Shown here: piece after piece, positions 26,882 through 36,194 of the stretch
Layout of the letters: every line of letters begins with the position of its first letter
Numbering within the stretch: the stretch's first letter is position 1
DNA from: Ruegeria sp. HKCCA6707
Lineage (GTDB): Bacteria; Pseudomonadota; Alphaproteobacteria; Rhodobacterales; Rhodobacteraceae
NCBI RefSeq assembly: GCF_013033515.1
Contig: NZ_WQEG01000006.1
Coordinates: forward strand, 287,862-351,861
Direction: 5' to 3'
Length of the DNA: 64,000 bases
Position numbers and translations under genes: made by a program
The notes under the pieces: generated by a model
Databases searched by the model: none
What the model was told of the DNA's origin: nothing
What the model saw: only the letters and a program-made list of their open reading frames with translations

Positions 26882-27646
26882 TTAGGCGGTTGCGATAACC
26901 AGCTTGGTGCCCCAGGTTTCGCAAGATTGCGACAGGTCTTGAGGGAATGCGTGATCTGTAAAGACGACATCAATATCGGCAAGCGATGCAATGCGCGCCG
27001 GAGCGCTTCGGGACAGCTTTGTTTGGTCAACCACCAGAAAGGTCGAACGGGATTGCCGCAAGATGGTTTGGCTGACACTGACTTCCTGAATGTCAAAATC
27101 CAACAGGTCGCCTTCGTGGTCCAAAGCCGAGCAGCCGATAACGGCCAGATCAAACTTGAATTGTCGGATTGTTTCAGCCGCAAGGTTTCCGACAAGACCG
27201 CCGTCTGACCGACGCAGAGTACCCCCGGTCACGATGATTTCGCAGCCTGGGCTGTCGGCCAGTATGTTCGCGACGTTCATATTGTTTGTCACAACCAAAA
27301 GGTTCTGATGATACCGCAGCTCCTCTGCGACAGCTTCGGTAGAGGTCCCGATGTTCAAAAACAGCGATGCGTTATTTGGGATCTCGGCAGCGCAGGCGCG
27401 TGCGATGGCGCGCTTGGAGTCACGATGCAGCGCGCGACGTTCCTCGTAACCTATGTTTGTCGTTCCAGAACTTAGGACCGCGCCGCCATGAACGCGTTCA
27501 AGGCGGCCAGCTTCCGCCAAATCCGTCAAGTCGCGGCGGATCGTTTGAAGCGTTACGCCGAAGTGGGACGCCAGACCTTCGACTGTTACCTTTCCGTCTC
27601 GTCGTGCGATGTCGAGGATTTCGGGATGGCGAAAAGTCTGGGTCAT
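26882..27646 (-). CDS. glpR: DeoR-family repressor GlpR
   Basis: A 254-residue regulator. The N-terminal DeoR HTH is VEGLASHFGVTLQTIRRDLTDL with LERVHGGAV. The sugar-phosphate isomerase-like effector domain has NIGTSTEAVAEEL, TNNMNVANIL and GGTLRRSDGGLVG, as in E. coli GlpR. It is divergent from glpD across a 233-base region rich in CGAAA repeats, so it very probably represses glpD and responds to glycerol 3-phosphate. Confidence 0.9.
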   Translation of the reverse strand: MTQTFRHPEILDIARRDGKVTVEGLASHFGVTLQTIRRDLTDLAEAGRLERVHGGAVLSSGTTNIGYEERRALHRDSKRAIARACAAEIPNNASLFLNIGTSTEAVAEELRYHQNLLVVTNNMNVANILADSPGCEIIVTGGTLRRSDGGLVGNLAAETIRQFKFDLAVIGCSALDHEGDLLDFDIQEVSVSQTILRQSRSTFLVVDQTKLSRSAPARIASLADIDVVFTDHAFPQDLSQSCETWGTKLVIATA

Positions 27647-27879
27647 TTGGTGTCTTTCACGACGAAACTCGGAAACAAGCCTACGTGCTCAAATTTGCTG
27701 GATACGCCGAAAAAGGCAACCAAGTTCTTTCGGTTTTCCAAAATACCGCGCGAAAAGTTACGCGGTTTGGCGAAATTTCACCCAAAAAGACCAGAAACGA
27801 AAAATATCGAAAAACAATTCTTGCAAAAGAACGAAAACCGCAGTTAAAGGCGTGCAAGCGCGCCGAAAAGGAGACAAAG
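27647..27879. promoter_or_regulatory. glpR-glpD control region with CGAAA repeats
   Basis: The region between the divergent genes carries many copies of CGAAA, for example ACGAAA near 27660, CGAAAA near 27706, GCGAAAAG near 27752, GGCGAAAT near 27768, ACGAAAAAT and CGAAAAAC near 27799-27815, and ACGAAAACC near 27833. DeoR-family repressors typically bind short repeated sites of this kind. The glpD ribosome site AAGGAG lies at 27868-27873. Confidence 0.5.
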
Positions 27880-29460
27880 GTGGCACATTCGGAAAGCATC
27901 GAAGTTTCGGACCTTTTCATCATAGGTGGCGGCATTAATGGGTGCGGCATCGCGCGTGATGCGGCAGGGCGTGGCCTGAGCGTGACACTGGCCGAGATGA
28001 ACGATTTGGCTTCTGCGACCTCGTCTGCTTCGACCAAGCTGTTCCATGGCGGTTTGCGGTATCTTGAGTATTTTGAGTTTCGCCTTGTCCGTGAGGCGCT
28101 GATCGAGCGGGAAGTGTTGCTGAAAGCGATGCCGCATATCAGCTGGCCGATGCGATTTGTGCTGCCTTACCATAAGGATATGCGGTTCGAGTCGGATACG
28201 CCGACGTCCAAACTGCTCAACAAAGTGATGCCGTGGATGAAGGGGCGCAGACCAGCCTGGCTGATCCGTTTGGGTTTGTTCATGTATGACAATCTGGGCG
28301 GGCGCGAGGTGCTGCCAGGTACCAAAACCGTTGATCTGAGATCTGGGCCAGAGGGCGTGTCCTTAGAGGATCGCTTTGAAAAGGCTTATGAGTATTCCGA
28401 TTGCTGGGTCGAAGACAGCCGCTTGGTTGTTTTGAACGCACGCGATGCCGAAGCCCGTGGAGCGCGTATTCTGGTCGGAACACAGGTGTTGTCGGCGGAA
28501 AGCGAAGACGGTATTTGGCGCATCGAAACGCGCGATACCGAAACCGGGCAGACACAAACGCACCATGCGCGCATGTTGGTGAATGGCGGTGGGCCCTGGG
28601 TCGGCGATATTATCCAGACCAAAGTGCGCGTCAACTCACGCGAAGGGGTTCGGCTGGTGCGGGGCAGCCACATTGTGACCAAGCGTCTGTTTGACCATGA
28701 CAAGTGCTACTTCCTGCAGGGCACTGACGGGCGCATCATTTTCGCGATCCCGTACGAGACAGATTTCACGCTGATCGGAACCACCGACGCCGAACACAGC
28801 GACCCCTCTGTCAAACCGACATGCACCCCGGAAGAGCGGGATTATCTGCTGAGCTTTGCCAACCAATATTTCAAGCAGGACCTGACGCAAGATGACGTGG
28901 TCTGGACCTATTCCGGTGTTCGTCCTCTTTATGACGACGGGGCCAGCAGCGCCACCGCGGCGACGCGCGATTATACGCTGAAGGTGGATACCAGCACAGG
29001 CGCGCCGATGCTGAATATTTTTGGCGGCAAGATCACGACCTATCGTCGCCTTGCCGAAAGCGCGCTGGAGCATATCGCCGAGCATTTGCCAAACGTCAGT
29101 GGCCCTTGGACGGCGGGTATGGCTTTGCCCGGTGGGGATTTTCCGGTGGATGGCGTTTCCAATCTGACCGCGCAGCTGAAGACGGATTATCCGTTCCTCA
29201 GCGACTATTGGGCCGGTCGCCTGATCCGAGCCTATGGCACCGAGGCACAGGCCGTGCTGGGCGACGCCAAGTCGGCTGAGGATCTGGGGCGCGACTTTGG
29301 CGCGACATTGACCGAGGCAGAGGTCAACTGGCTGATGGCCAAGGAATATGCGCGCCACGCAGAGGATATCGTCTGGCGGCGCAACAAGCTGGGCTTGCGG
29401 CTGAGCGAAGAGCAGATTGCAGATCTTGAGACCTGGATGGCTGAGCAACGCAAAGCCTAG
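27880..29460 (+). CDS. glpD: Aerobic glycerol-3-phosphate dehydrogenase GlpD
   Basis: A 526-residue membrane-associated FAD enzyme that oxidises glycerol 3-phosphate to DHAP and feeds quinone. The FAD motif IIGGGINGCGIARDAAGRG is at the N-terminus. TSSASTKLFHGGLRYLEYF and the C-terminal GGKITTYRRLAE are diagnostic. GTG at 27880 has AAGGAG six bases upstream; the much longer open frame before it overlaps glpR on the other strand and is not coding. No glpF, glpK or ABC glycerol transporter is adjacent in the window. Confidence 0.96.
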   Translation: MAHSESIEVSDLFIIGGGINGCGIARDAAGRGLSVTLAEMNDLASATSSASTKLFHGGLRYLEYFEFRLVREALIEREVLLKAMPHISWPMRFVLPYHKDMRFESDTPTSKLLNKVMPWMKGRRPAWLIRLGLFMYDNLGGREVLPGTKTVDLRSGPEGVSLEDRFEKAYEYSDCWVEDSRLVVLNARDAEARGARILVGTQVLSAESEDGIWRIETRDTETGQTQTHHARMLVNGGGPWVGDIIQTKVRVNSREGVRLVRGSHIVTKRLFDHDKCYFLQGTDGRIIFAIPYETDFTLIGTTDAEHSDPSVKPTCTPEERDYLLSFANQYFKQDLTQDDVVWTYSGVRPLYDDGASSATAATRDYTLKVDTSTGAPMLNIFGGKITTYRRLAESALEHIAEHLPNVSGPWTAGMALPGGDFPVDGVSNLTAQLKTDYPFLSDYWAGRLIRAYGTEAQAVLGDAKSAEDLGRDFGATLTEAEVNWLMAKEYARHAEDIVWRRNKLGLRLSEEQIADLETWMAEQRKA

Positions 29461-29489
29461 CTTTCACTATTTCGCTCAGTCGCAAGGAA

Positions 29490-29517
29490 AAAGGCCGTTC
29501 CCGAAGGAACGGCCTTT
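29490..29517. terminator. Bidirectional terminator between glpD and rplT
   Basis: AAAGGCCGTTCC-CGAA-GGAACGGCCTTT is a perfect 12-bp hairpin with T-rich sequence on the right side and A-rich sequence on the left. It serves the convergent glpD and rpmI-rplT units. Confidence 0.9.
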
Positions 29518-29541
29518 CTTTCACTGTCTCTCGAAAGAAGA

Positions 29542-29907
29542 TCAGGCGGCCAGAGCAGCCTGAGCTTTGGCGACGATCGCGCCGAACGCTTCCGGTTCGT
29601 GCACGGCCAGATCAGCCAGAACTTTGCGGTCCACTTCGATACCGGCCAGGTTCAGGCCGTTGATGAAGCGGGAATATGTCAGAGCCTCGTCATGCGAACG
29701 TACAGCTGCGTTGATCCGCTGGATCCACAGTGCGCGGAAGTTGCGCTTACGGTTCTTGCGGTCACGGGTTGCATACTGGTTCGCCTTGTCGACGGCCTGA
29801 GACGCAACTTTGAACGTGTTCTTGCGGCGACCATAATAGCCTTTAGCGGCTTTGATGATCTTCTTGTGACGGGCGTGAGTTACGGTTCCACCTTTAACGC
29901 GGGACAT
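29542..29907 (-). CDS. rplT: 50S ribosomal protein L20
   Basis: A 121-residue basic protein matching L20 throughout: [40 protein letters not shown] and [17 protein letters not shown]. It is an early-binding 23S rRNA protein. It follows rpmI by 14 bases in the normal rpmI-rplT order. infC and pheS are not adjacent, as often in this group. Confidence 0.98.
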   Translation of the reverse strand: MSRVKGGTVTHARHKKIIKAAKGYYGRRKNTFKVASQAVDKANQYATRDRKNRKRNFRALWIQRINAAVRSHDEALTYSRFINGLNLAGIEVDRKVLADLAVHEPEAFGAIVAKAQAALAA

Positions 29908-29921
29908 ATCGGTATCTCCTC

Positions 29922-30122
29922 TTAGCGGTCGTAGGGCATGTAGCCCTTGACGATCTTGGCGTCGGGGGCGGACAGGGTGGTGGTGCCACGGGCGTCGCGG
30001 ATGAATTTCTTGGTCCGCTTGATCATGCCGTGACGCTTGCCGGCCTGGGCCGACATGACCTTACCGGTCGCAGTCACCTTAAAGCGCTTCTTGGCGCTCG
30101 ATTTCGTCTTCATCTTAGGCAT
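29922..30122 (-). CDS. rpmI: 50S ribosomal protein L35
   Basis: A 66-residue basic protein with the L35 signature [17 protein letters not shown] and [16 protein letters not shown]. An AAGGAGA site precedes ATG at 30122; the open frame continues upstream but the family begins here. First gene of the rpmI-rplT operon. Confidence 0.98.
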   Translation of the reverse strand: MPKMKTKSSAKKRFKVTATGKVMSAQAGKRHGMIKRTKKFIRDARGTTTLSAPDAKIVKGYMPYDR

Positions 30123-30306
30123 TTCCGTCTCCTTTTCCGGGTTCGGTTCCAAACGCGACTCGGCATGCCATCTCGGCCGGTCACGCGATCAGAGGCGCCG
30201 TTTACGCAAGTTTGATCAAGCTGGCAAGGGGGGAGCGACCAGAATCTGCGTTTTTCGCAGGGTGGCCCTGGCACCAGGGCGACAAGTGCCGCCCCGGTGA
30301 TTTGGC

Positions 30307-31857
30307 TTAGTGGCCGAACTTGCGGATCTCACCGCTTTTCAGGCGTTCAGCATAGGAGGCCAGCTCTTGCCGCACCACTTTCATCAGGAAGTAGAGCGCA
30401 AAGACGTTCACAACCGCCATGGCAAAGATCGCCGCATCCGAGAAGTCAATAACCGGGCCAAGATTGGCCGCCGCACCGATCACCACGAAGACGCAGAAGA
30501 TGACCTTGAAGACCAACTCGGTGGTCTGTCCTTCGCCGAACAGATAGGTCCAGGCCTTGAGGCCGTAATAGGACCAACTGATCATGGTCGAGAAGGCAAA
30601 CAGAACCACGGCGATGGCCAGAACATAGGGGAACCAGCTAAAGGCGCTTGCGAAGGCGGCCGAAGTCAGGCTGACGCCCGAATTGCCGTCTACAGTCGCG
30701 ATTGCGGTACCTGCTTCGTTCAGCATGTATTTGCCGGTTTCTGGGTCGATGATCAGCTGTTGGGTGATGATGATCACCAGCGCAGTCATGGTACAGATCA
30801 CCACAGTGTCGATGAACGGTTCCAGCAGCGAGACAAAGCCTTCGGTGATCGGTTCTTTGGTCCGCACAGCCGAGTGCGCGATGGCCGCAGAGCCAACGCC
30901 AGCCTCGTTCGAGAATGCAGCCCGGCGGAAGCCCTGGATCAGCGCGCCAACCATGCCGCCAGCAACGCCCAGCCCGGTGAAGGCCCCGGCGAATATCTGA
31001 CCAAAGGCCCAGCCGATCTGATCTGCATGTATGATGATGATAACCAGCGCGGCCAGCACATACATCACGCCCATGAACGGCACGACTTTCTCGGTGACGC
31101 GCGCGATGGATTTCAAGCCACCGACGATCACCGCAAAGACGATACCCGCAAAGACCAAGCCTGTGATCCAGCCCGGGTAATCCCCGGTAATCCCTGCGAT
31201 CTGAGCATGGGCCTGATTGGCCTGGAACATGTTGCCCCCGCCCAAAGCGCCCAGGATACAGAAGATCGAGAAGAGGACCGCCAGGATCTTGCCGCCCGGC
31301 AGACCAAGCTCGTTGAACCCTTTGGACATGTAATACATCGGGCCGCCCGAGACGGTGCCATCTTCGTATTCATTGCGGTATTTCACGCCCAGCGTACATT
31401 CGGTGAATTTCGACGCCATGCCCAAAAGGCCTGCGACGATCATCCAGAATGTGGCCCCCGGCCCGCCGATACCAACAGCAACTGCCACACCAGCGATGTT
31501 GCCAAGACCCACTGTACCCGAAAGCGCAGTGGCCAGCGCCTGAAAGTGGCTGACTTCACCGGCGTCATTGGGATCCGAGTAGTCGCCTTTCACAAGGCTG
31601 ATCGCATGGCTGAAGAACCGCAGCTGCACGAACGCGAAATACAGCGTGAACACTGTCGCCGCAATCACCAGCCATCCCACGATCCATGGGAACCCTGTCC
31701 CTGGGAACGGTGCGAAAATGAAGCTGACAAATGGCCCGGTGAAGTCGGCAAAAGCCTGGTTGATACGTTCGTCCAGCCCTGGTGCGTCTTGCGCAGCGGC
31801 GGCGCTGGCCGTGAAGATCATCGCCAGCAAGACGCCGATTTTGTTGATAAAGTTCAT
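30307..31857 (-). CDS. Sodium:alanine symporter (AGCS family)
   Basis: A 516-residue protein with a signal-like first helix, then about ten membrane segments. The AGCS signatures are [30 protein letters not shown] and [19 protein letters not shown]. It imports alanine or glycine with Na+. ATG at 31857 has a G-rich site in front; another ATG at 31869 overlaps the UspA stop. It follows a UspA gene closely on the same strand, so the two are co-expressed. Confidence 0.93.
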   Translation of the reverse strand: MNFINKIGVLLAMIFTASAAAAQDAPGLDERINQAFADFTGPFVSFIFAPFPGTGFPWIVGWLVIAATVFTLYFAFVQLRFFSHAISLVKGDYSDPNDAGEVSHFQALATALSGTVGLGNIAGVAVAVGIGGPGATFWMIVAGLLGMASKFTECTLGVKYRNEYEDGTVSGGPMYYMSKGFNELGLPGGKILAVLFSIFCILGALGGGNMFQANQAHAQIAGITGDYPGWITGLVFAGIVFAVIVGGLKSIARVTEKVVPFMGVMYVLAALVIIIIHADQIGWAFGQIFAGAFTGLGVAGGMVGALIQGFRRAAFSNEAGVGSAAIAHSAVRTKEPITEGFVSLLEPFIDTVVICTMTALVIIITQQLIIDPETGKYMLNEAGTAIATVDGNSGVSLTSAAFASAFSWFPYVLAIAVVLFAFSTMISWSYYGLKAWTYLFGEGQTTELVFKVIFCVFVVIGAAANLGPVIDFSDAAIFAMAVVNVFALYFLMKVVRQELASYAERLKSGEIRKFGH

Positions 31858-31868
31858 ATTCGCCCCCA

Positions 31869-32306
31869 TCAATTGACGACTGTTACTGGAACATCTGCGT
31901 GCATCACCAGATACTGGGTCGAACTGCCAAACAGGCGTTTTTTGATCCCATCTGCGGATGCGCGACCAACAACGATCTGAGATGCGCCGTTTTCGACAGT
32001 GATTTTGTTCAGCGTTTCTGCAACGTCACCGTGGCGCACGATGCCGCGGGCGGTGAAACCTGCGGCGCCCAAAGCGTCTACTGCTGGTGTAATCACCCGC
32101 GTAGTGGCCAGTTCAATCTCTTCTTCACGCCGTTTGTGACGCTGTGCGTTCTCCTCTGGTGTCTGAAATGTAAATGGGGACCATTCGATCACGTAGGCCA
32201 CCAGAAGCTCGCAAGTTCCGATACGCTCTGCCAGATCTTTGGCAAAGGCGATCGCGCGTTCTCCGGATGGTGTCCCGTCCAACCCTATGACAATTTTTGT
32301 TGTCAT
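31869..32306 (-). CDS. Universal stress protein (UspA family)
   Basis: A 145-residue single Usp domain: [18 protein letters not shown] at the N-terminus and the ATP-binding pattern [19 protein letters not shown] near the C-terminus (G-2x-G-9x-G-S/T type). It lies 11 bases upstream of an AGCS symporter. Usp proteins linked to transporters (for example TeaD with TeaABC) modulate uptake, and this pairing suggests a similar role. ATG at 32306 has AAGGAA-like sequence upstream. Confidence 0.92.
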   Translation of the reverse strand: MTTKIVIGLDGTPSGERAIAFAKDLAERIGTCELLVAYVIEWSPFTFQTPEENAQRHKRREEEIELATTRVITPAVDALGAAGFTARGIVRHGDVAETLNKITVENGASQIVVGRASADGIKKRLFGSSTQYLVMHADVPVTVVN

Positions 32307-32507
32307 CTCGACTTCCTTTTTTGTTTGTTTTTCCGGGGCCCGTGCCCCCGGCCGAGCAGCCGGATTCTGGAACTAATTTGAGACTGCTCGTAGAAATACC
32401 TTCAAGACTGTCCACCTGAAGATGTGTCGCATTGTGCCAAACTCGTGTTTGGCGGTCAAATTGTGTTTATTTTTTAGGCACTGAGCGGCTTGAACCAAAT
32501 GCAAAAA

Positions 32508-32534
32508 CCCAAACTCGGACAGGGCGAGTTTGGG
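32508..32534 (-). terminator. Terminator of pyk
   Basis: CCCAAACTCG and CGAGTTTGGG form a perfect 10-bp stem around a 7-base loop. Read on the minus strand the stem is followed by a T run, so it terminates pyk, which ends 46 bases before it. Confidence 0.85.
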
Positions 32535-32579
32535 CTTTTCCTGCGTCAGGAAGATCTGATCTGAAAAGAAGGCTTGTGG

Positions 32580-34025
32580 CTATTCCGGGTCAGTGCTGTA
32601 GATCAGGCGTTCATCACAAGGTGCCACGCGTAGAATGTTGGTTGTTCCGGGAACATTGAATGGAACACCCGCAGTGACAACGATCTGATCGGTTTCGGTG
32701 GCGAACCCACCGGCGCGCGCTGCGCGGGCTGCGTTCACCACTGCACCTTTGAACCGTTCCAGCACCGGTGTCATCACACAGTTACAGCCCCAGCTGAGGC
32801 ACAATCTGCGGGCGGTAGTGCGTTGAGATGTCATGGCGATGATCGGAACACCGGGCCTTTCCCGCGCTGTCAGCGAAGCTGTTGTGCCGCTTTGGGTGAA
32901 ACAGCAGATTGCCTTGATGTCGGTTTTCTCAGCGATCTCACGGGCCGCCGCTACGATGCCATCAGCAATTGTCGTGCCCTTCGCGGAGCGAGAGGAGGCA
33001 ATGATCTGTTCATACGTAGGGTCGGCCTCGACCTCTATCGCGACCTTGTTCATCGTCTGAACCGCCTCGATCGGGTACGACCCAGCAGCAGATTCAGCGC
33101 TGAGCATGATGGCGTCTGTACCTTCATAAATCGCCGTTGCGACGTCCGAAACCTCGGCGCGCGTGGGCATCGGGCTGTCGATCATGCTCTCCAACATCTG
33201 AGTTGCCACAATCACCGGTTTTGCCGCACTCCGGCACTGGCGCACCAAGCGTTTCTGGATCGGTGGAACGGCGGAAACAGGCAATTCAACACCGAGATCG
33301 CCACGGGCCACCATGATCCCGTCAGAGGCATCAAGGATAGCGGAAAAATCTTCGACCGCTGCGGGCTTTTCAATCTTGGACAGGATCGCCGCGCGCCCGT
33401 CGGCCAATGCGCGCGCTTCGAACACGTCCTTGGCGCGCTGCACAAAGCTGAGAGCCAGCCAATCGACGCCGAGTTGGCAAACGAATTCAAGGTCGTCCCG
33501 ATCTTTTTCCGACAGGGCCGCCAAGGGAAGAACAACGTCAGGCACGTTGACACCCTTGCGGTTCGAGATCGTGCCGCCAACTTCGATGGTACAATTTGCG
33601 AAATCTTCGCCGCACTCCTGAACGATCAGGCGAATCTTGCCGTCATTGACCAAAAGGCGGGCACCAGGTTCAAGCGCCACGAAAATCTCGCGGTGGGGCA
33701 GGCAAACGCGCGATGCGTCGCCGGGTTCGGGATCAAGATCCAGACGGAAGCTTGCACCTTCCTCCAGCTCTTCCGCGTCATTGGCAAAGACGCCAACCCG
33801 CAGCTTGGGTCCTTGAAGGTCGGCCAGAATTGCAATCGGACTGTCCAGATCCTTTTCGATCTGACGAATGATGCGATGCCGTTCGCGAATCTCGTCATGG
33901 CTGCCGTGGCTCATGTTCAGGCGGAAGACATCCGCACCCGCCTCGTGCAGGGCGCGAATGGTATCGTAATCATTCGACGCCGGTCCCAGCGTCGCCACGA
34001 TTTTCACACTTCTCAGGCGTCGCAT
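32580..34025 (-). CDS. pyk: Pyruvate kinase
   Basis: A 481-residue enzyme, normal length. RLRSVKIVATLGPASN at the start, LNMSHGSHDE, the active-site segment GIMVARGDLGVELP and ATQMLESMIDSPMPTRAEV are all present, with a C-terminal allosteric domain. It converts PEP and ADP to pyruvate and ATP. I chose ATG at 34025 because the GAGGAGA ribosome site lies just before it and inside the alternative upstream start at 34043. Confidence 0.97.
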   Translation of the reverse strand: MRRLRSVKIVATLGPASNDYDTIRALHEAGADVFRLNMSHGSHDEIRERHRIIRQIEKDLDSPIAILADLQGPKLRVGVFANDAEELEEGASFRLDLDPEPGDASRVCLPHREIFVALEPGARLLVNDGKIRLIVQECGEDFANCTIEVGGTISNRKGVNVPDVVLPLAALSEKDRDDLEFVCQLGVDWLALSFVQRAKDVFEARALADGRAAILSKIEKPAAVEDFSAILDASDGIMVARGDLGVELPVSAVPPIQKRLVRQCRSAAKPVIVATQMLESMIDSPMPTRAEVSDVATAIYEGTDAIMLSAESAAGSYPIEAVQTMNKVAIEVEADPTYEQIIASSRSAKGTTIADGIVAAAREIAEKTDIKAICCFTQSGTTASLTARERPGVPIIAMTSQRTTARRLCLSWGCNCVMTPVLERFKGAVVNAARAARAGGFATETDQIVVTAGVPFNVPGTTNILRVAPCDERLIYSTDPE

Positions 34026-34142
34026 AGGTATTGCTCTCCTCATGTCCCAAATGTTACCGCAAACAGTGTTTCAGCTGCTTATTGCGCAATTCCCTTTCCG
34101 AAGCAACTGTCCTACATCTGCGGCAAACTAGACAACAGGCTC

Positions 34143-34880
34143 ATGACATATTCTCCGTTCTTCGTTCACGGCGCTGACCGTCCGTCGCGCTGGTTGATAA
34201 GCTGCGATCACGCCACCAATACCGTCCCGCCCGAAATCTGCGAGGGCGATCTGGGCTTGCCGCGGGAAGACATGGAACGCCACATTGCTTATGACGTCGG
34301 CGCCTATGAAGTCTCAAAGCATCTGGGCGAAATGTTGAACGCGCCTGTCGTGGCCGCCAATTTCTCGCGCTTGGTCATTGATCCCAACCGGGGCGAAGAC
34401 GATCCGACCCTGCTTATGAAGCTTTATGACGGCTCGATCATTCCAGGAAACAGACATGCGGATACGGCCGAGCGCGCGCGTCGTCTGAACCTGTGTTATC
34501 GGCCCTATGACACGGCCTTGGGCCAGTTATTGGCTCGGCCCGGCACCGTTCTGGTCTCGATGCATTCTTTCACCCGCCAATTGCGCGGGCGCGAACCGCG
34601 CCCCTGGCATATTGGGGTGTTGCATACACCGGACGAAAGGTTCCCGGCCCCTTTGATTGCGCGGTTGCAGCAAGAAGATGACCTGTGTGTCGGAGTGAAT
34701 GAACCCTATGCAGGGGTCCTGCCTGGTGATGCCATAGATCGACATTGCACCAAACACGGCATTCCCAATGTCCTGATCGAGCTGCGCAACGATCTGATCG
34801 CAGACCACGCGGGCCAGCAGGAGTGGGCTGAGCGATTGGCCGTGATCCTGCAAGACGCGCTTGGGCGCAGCGGACTATAG
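34143..34880 (+). CDS. N-formylglutamate amidohydrolase family protein
   Basis: A 245-residue zinc-hydrolase-like protein of the FGase family. SCDHATN (near residue 20), HIAYDVGA, NFSRLVIDPNRG and SMHSFTRQLRG are the conserved blocks; His and Asp ligands are visible in them. It hydrolyses N-formyl- or related N-acyl-glutamate. No other histidine-utilisation gene is adjacent. It lies opposite a D-glutamate operon, so another N-acylglutamate is also a possible substrate. Confidence 0.88.
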   Translation: MTYSPFFVHGADRPSRWLISCDHATNTVPPEICEGDLGLPREDMERHIAYDVGAYEVSKHLGEMLNAPVVAANFSRLVIDPNRGEDDPTLLMKLYDGSIIPGNRHADTAERARRLNLCYRPYDTALGQLLARPGTVLVSMHSFTRQLRGREPRPWHIGVLHTPDERFPAPLIARLQQEDDLCVGVNEPYAGVLPGDAIDRHCTKHGIPNVLIELRNDLIADHAGQQEWAERLAVILQDALGRSGL

Positions 34881-34947
34881 GTCAGTTGAAACGTGGGCCT
34901 TTGGTTGCTACCTCCAACAGAATACGCCACGCAATCGGAGCCGGACC

Positions 34948-35262
34948 ATGGACAAGCAAACGGAAATCGAACTTCAGGCTGCCGCGTTTCGGCGGTTGCA
35001 AAAGCATCTGATGGAGGATCGCACGGACGTCCAGAACATCGACATGATGAATCTGGCCGGGTTCTGCCGCAACTGCCTGTCGCGCTGGTATCAGGAAGCG
35101 GCGAACGAAAAAGGTATCGAGATGGGCAAGGACGAAGCTCGTCAGATTTTCTACGGCATGACCATGGATGACTGGAAAGCCAATTACCAGACCGAGGCGA
35201 GCCCGGACAAACAGGCAGCCTTCAAAGTGGCCTTCGAAGAGAATGTCGGCAAAGAAAGCTAA
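34948..35262 (+). CDS. DUF1244 family protein
   Basis: A 104-residue helical protein with the family core RLQKHLMEDRTDVQNIDMMN, then GFCRNCLSRWYQEAA (a CxxC pair), and QIFYGMTMDDWKANYQTEA. The family is widespread in proteobacteria and its function is unknown. ATG at 34948 fits the family start. It follows the FGase-like gene by 67 bases and ends at a bidirectional terminator. Confidence 0.93.
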   Translation: MDKQTEIELQAAAFRRLQKHLMEDRTDVQNIDMMNLAGFCRNCLSRWYQEAANEKGIEMGKDEARQIFYGMTMDDWKANYQTEASPDKQAAFKVAFEENVGKES

Positions 35263-35275
35263 CGGCTGCAACAAA

Positions 35276-35298
35276 AAGCCCGCCAATTTGGCGGGCTT
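35276..35298. terminator. Bidirectional terminator between DUF1244 and dat
   Basis: AAGCCCGCCAA and TTGGCGGGCTT form a perfect inverted repeat with A-rich and T-rich flanks. It serves the convergent DUF1244 and dgcN-dgcA-dat units. Confidence 0.88.
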
Positions 35299-35303
35299 CT
35301 AAA

Positions 35304-36164
35304 TTAGATCGCTGCCTTGCGGCTTTCGTCCAGATAGATCTCACGCAGTCGCTTGGCAATCGGCCCCGGGGTGCCATCCCCGAGCGCAACGCCGTCGATT
35401 TCGATTACAGGCATGACAAAGGCACTGGCCGAGGTGGTAAAGGCTTCATCTGCCTCTTTCGCCTCGTCGATGGTGAACAGGCGCTCTTCGATTTCCATCT
35501 GCGCTTCTTGCGCCATCCGCAGCACGGCCTTGCGAGTGATCCCATGCAGGATGTCAGTTGACAGCGGGCGCGTGACGATCTTGCCGTTTTTCACGAAATA
35601 GGCGTTGTTGCTGGTGCCTTCGGTCACATAGCCATCTTCGATCATCCAGGCGTCATCGCAGCCCGCGGCCTTGGCCATCATCTTGCCCATCGATGGATAG
35701 AGCAATTGCACGGTCTTGATATCCCGACGCCCCCAGCGGATGTCGTCGATCGATATGATCTTGGCGCCTTTCTTCGATGCCGGGCTGTCGGCCAGGCCGG
35801 GTTTGTTTTGGGTAAACAGAACCAGCGTTGGCTTGGTATCCGCAGAGGGAAACACAAAATCCCGGTCGCCATCGCTGCCACGCGACACTTGCAGGTACAC
35901 CAACCCCTCGTCGATCTCGTTCAGGTCCACCAGCTTCCGGTGAATCTCCAGCAACTCGTCCTTGCCGCACGGCTCGGCCATCTGCAATTCGTCGAGCGAG
36001 CGTTTCAGGCGCACCGCGTGACCTTCAAAGTCGATCAGCTTGCCGTCCAGAACGCTCGTCACCTCATAGACGGCGTCCGCCATCAGGAAGCCGCGGTCAA
36101 AGATCGAAACCTTGGCCTCAGTCTCGGGCAGGTATTCGCCATTTACGTAAACGGTGCGGGTCAT
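35304..36164 (-). CDS. dat: D-amino acid aminotransferase
   Basis: A 286-residue fold-type IV PLP enzyme: VYVNGEYLPETEAKVSIFDRGF at the N-terminus, the catalytic Lys in RRDIKTVQLL (about residue 150), and the PLP-phosphate segment VTEGTSNNAYFV. This matches D-alanine/D-glutamate transaminase (Dat) rather than branched-chain IlvE. It is the last gene of the dgcN-dgcA-dat operon, 30 bases after dgcA, so it should link D-alanine and D-glutamate pools. Confidence 0.9.
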   Translation of the reverse strand: MTRTVYVNGEYLPETEAKVSIFDRGFLMADAVYEVTSVLDGKLIDFEGHAVRLKRSLDELQMAEPCGKDELLEIHRKLVDLNEIDEGLVYLQVSRGSDGDRDFVFPSADTKPTLVLFTQNKPGLADSPASKKGAKIISIDDIRWGRRDIKTVQLLYPSMGKMMAKAAGCDDAWMIEDGYVTEGTSNNAYFVKNGKIVTRPLSTDILHGITRKAVLRMAQEAQMEIEERLFTIDEAKEADEAFTTSASAFVMPVIEIDGVALGDGTPGPIAKRLREIYLDESRKAAI

Positions 36165-36194
36165 GCTTGTTCCTTTTCGTCTCGAAGGCTTGGG

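Noticed and set aside
26801..27208. 135-codon plus-strand frame in glpR
   Set aside because: Shadow of the glpR gene on the other strand.
30310..31980. 556-codon plus-strand frame
   Set aside because: Antisense to the AGCS symporter; His/Asp/Arg-rich composition is typical of a complement shadow in GC-rich DNA.
32823..34142. N-terminal extension of the FGase-like gene
   Set aside because: It runs antisense to pyk and the family starts at 34143.
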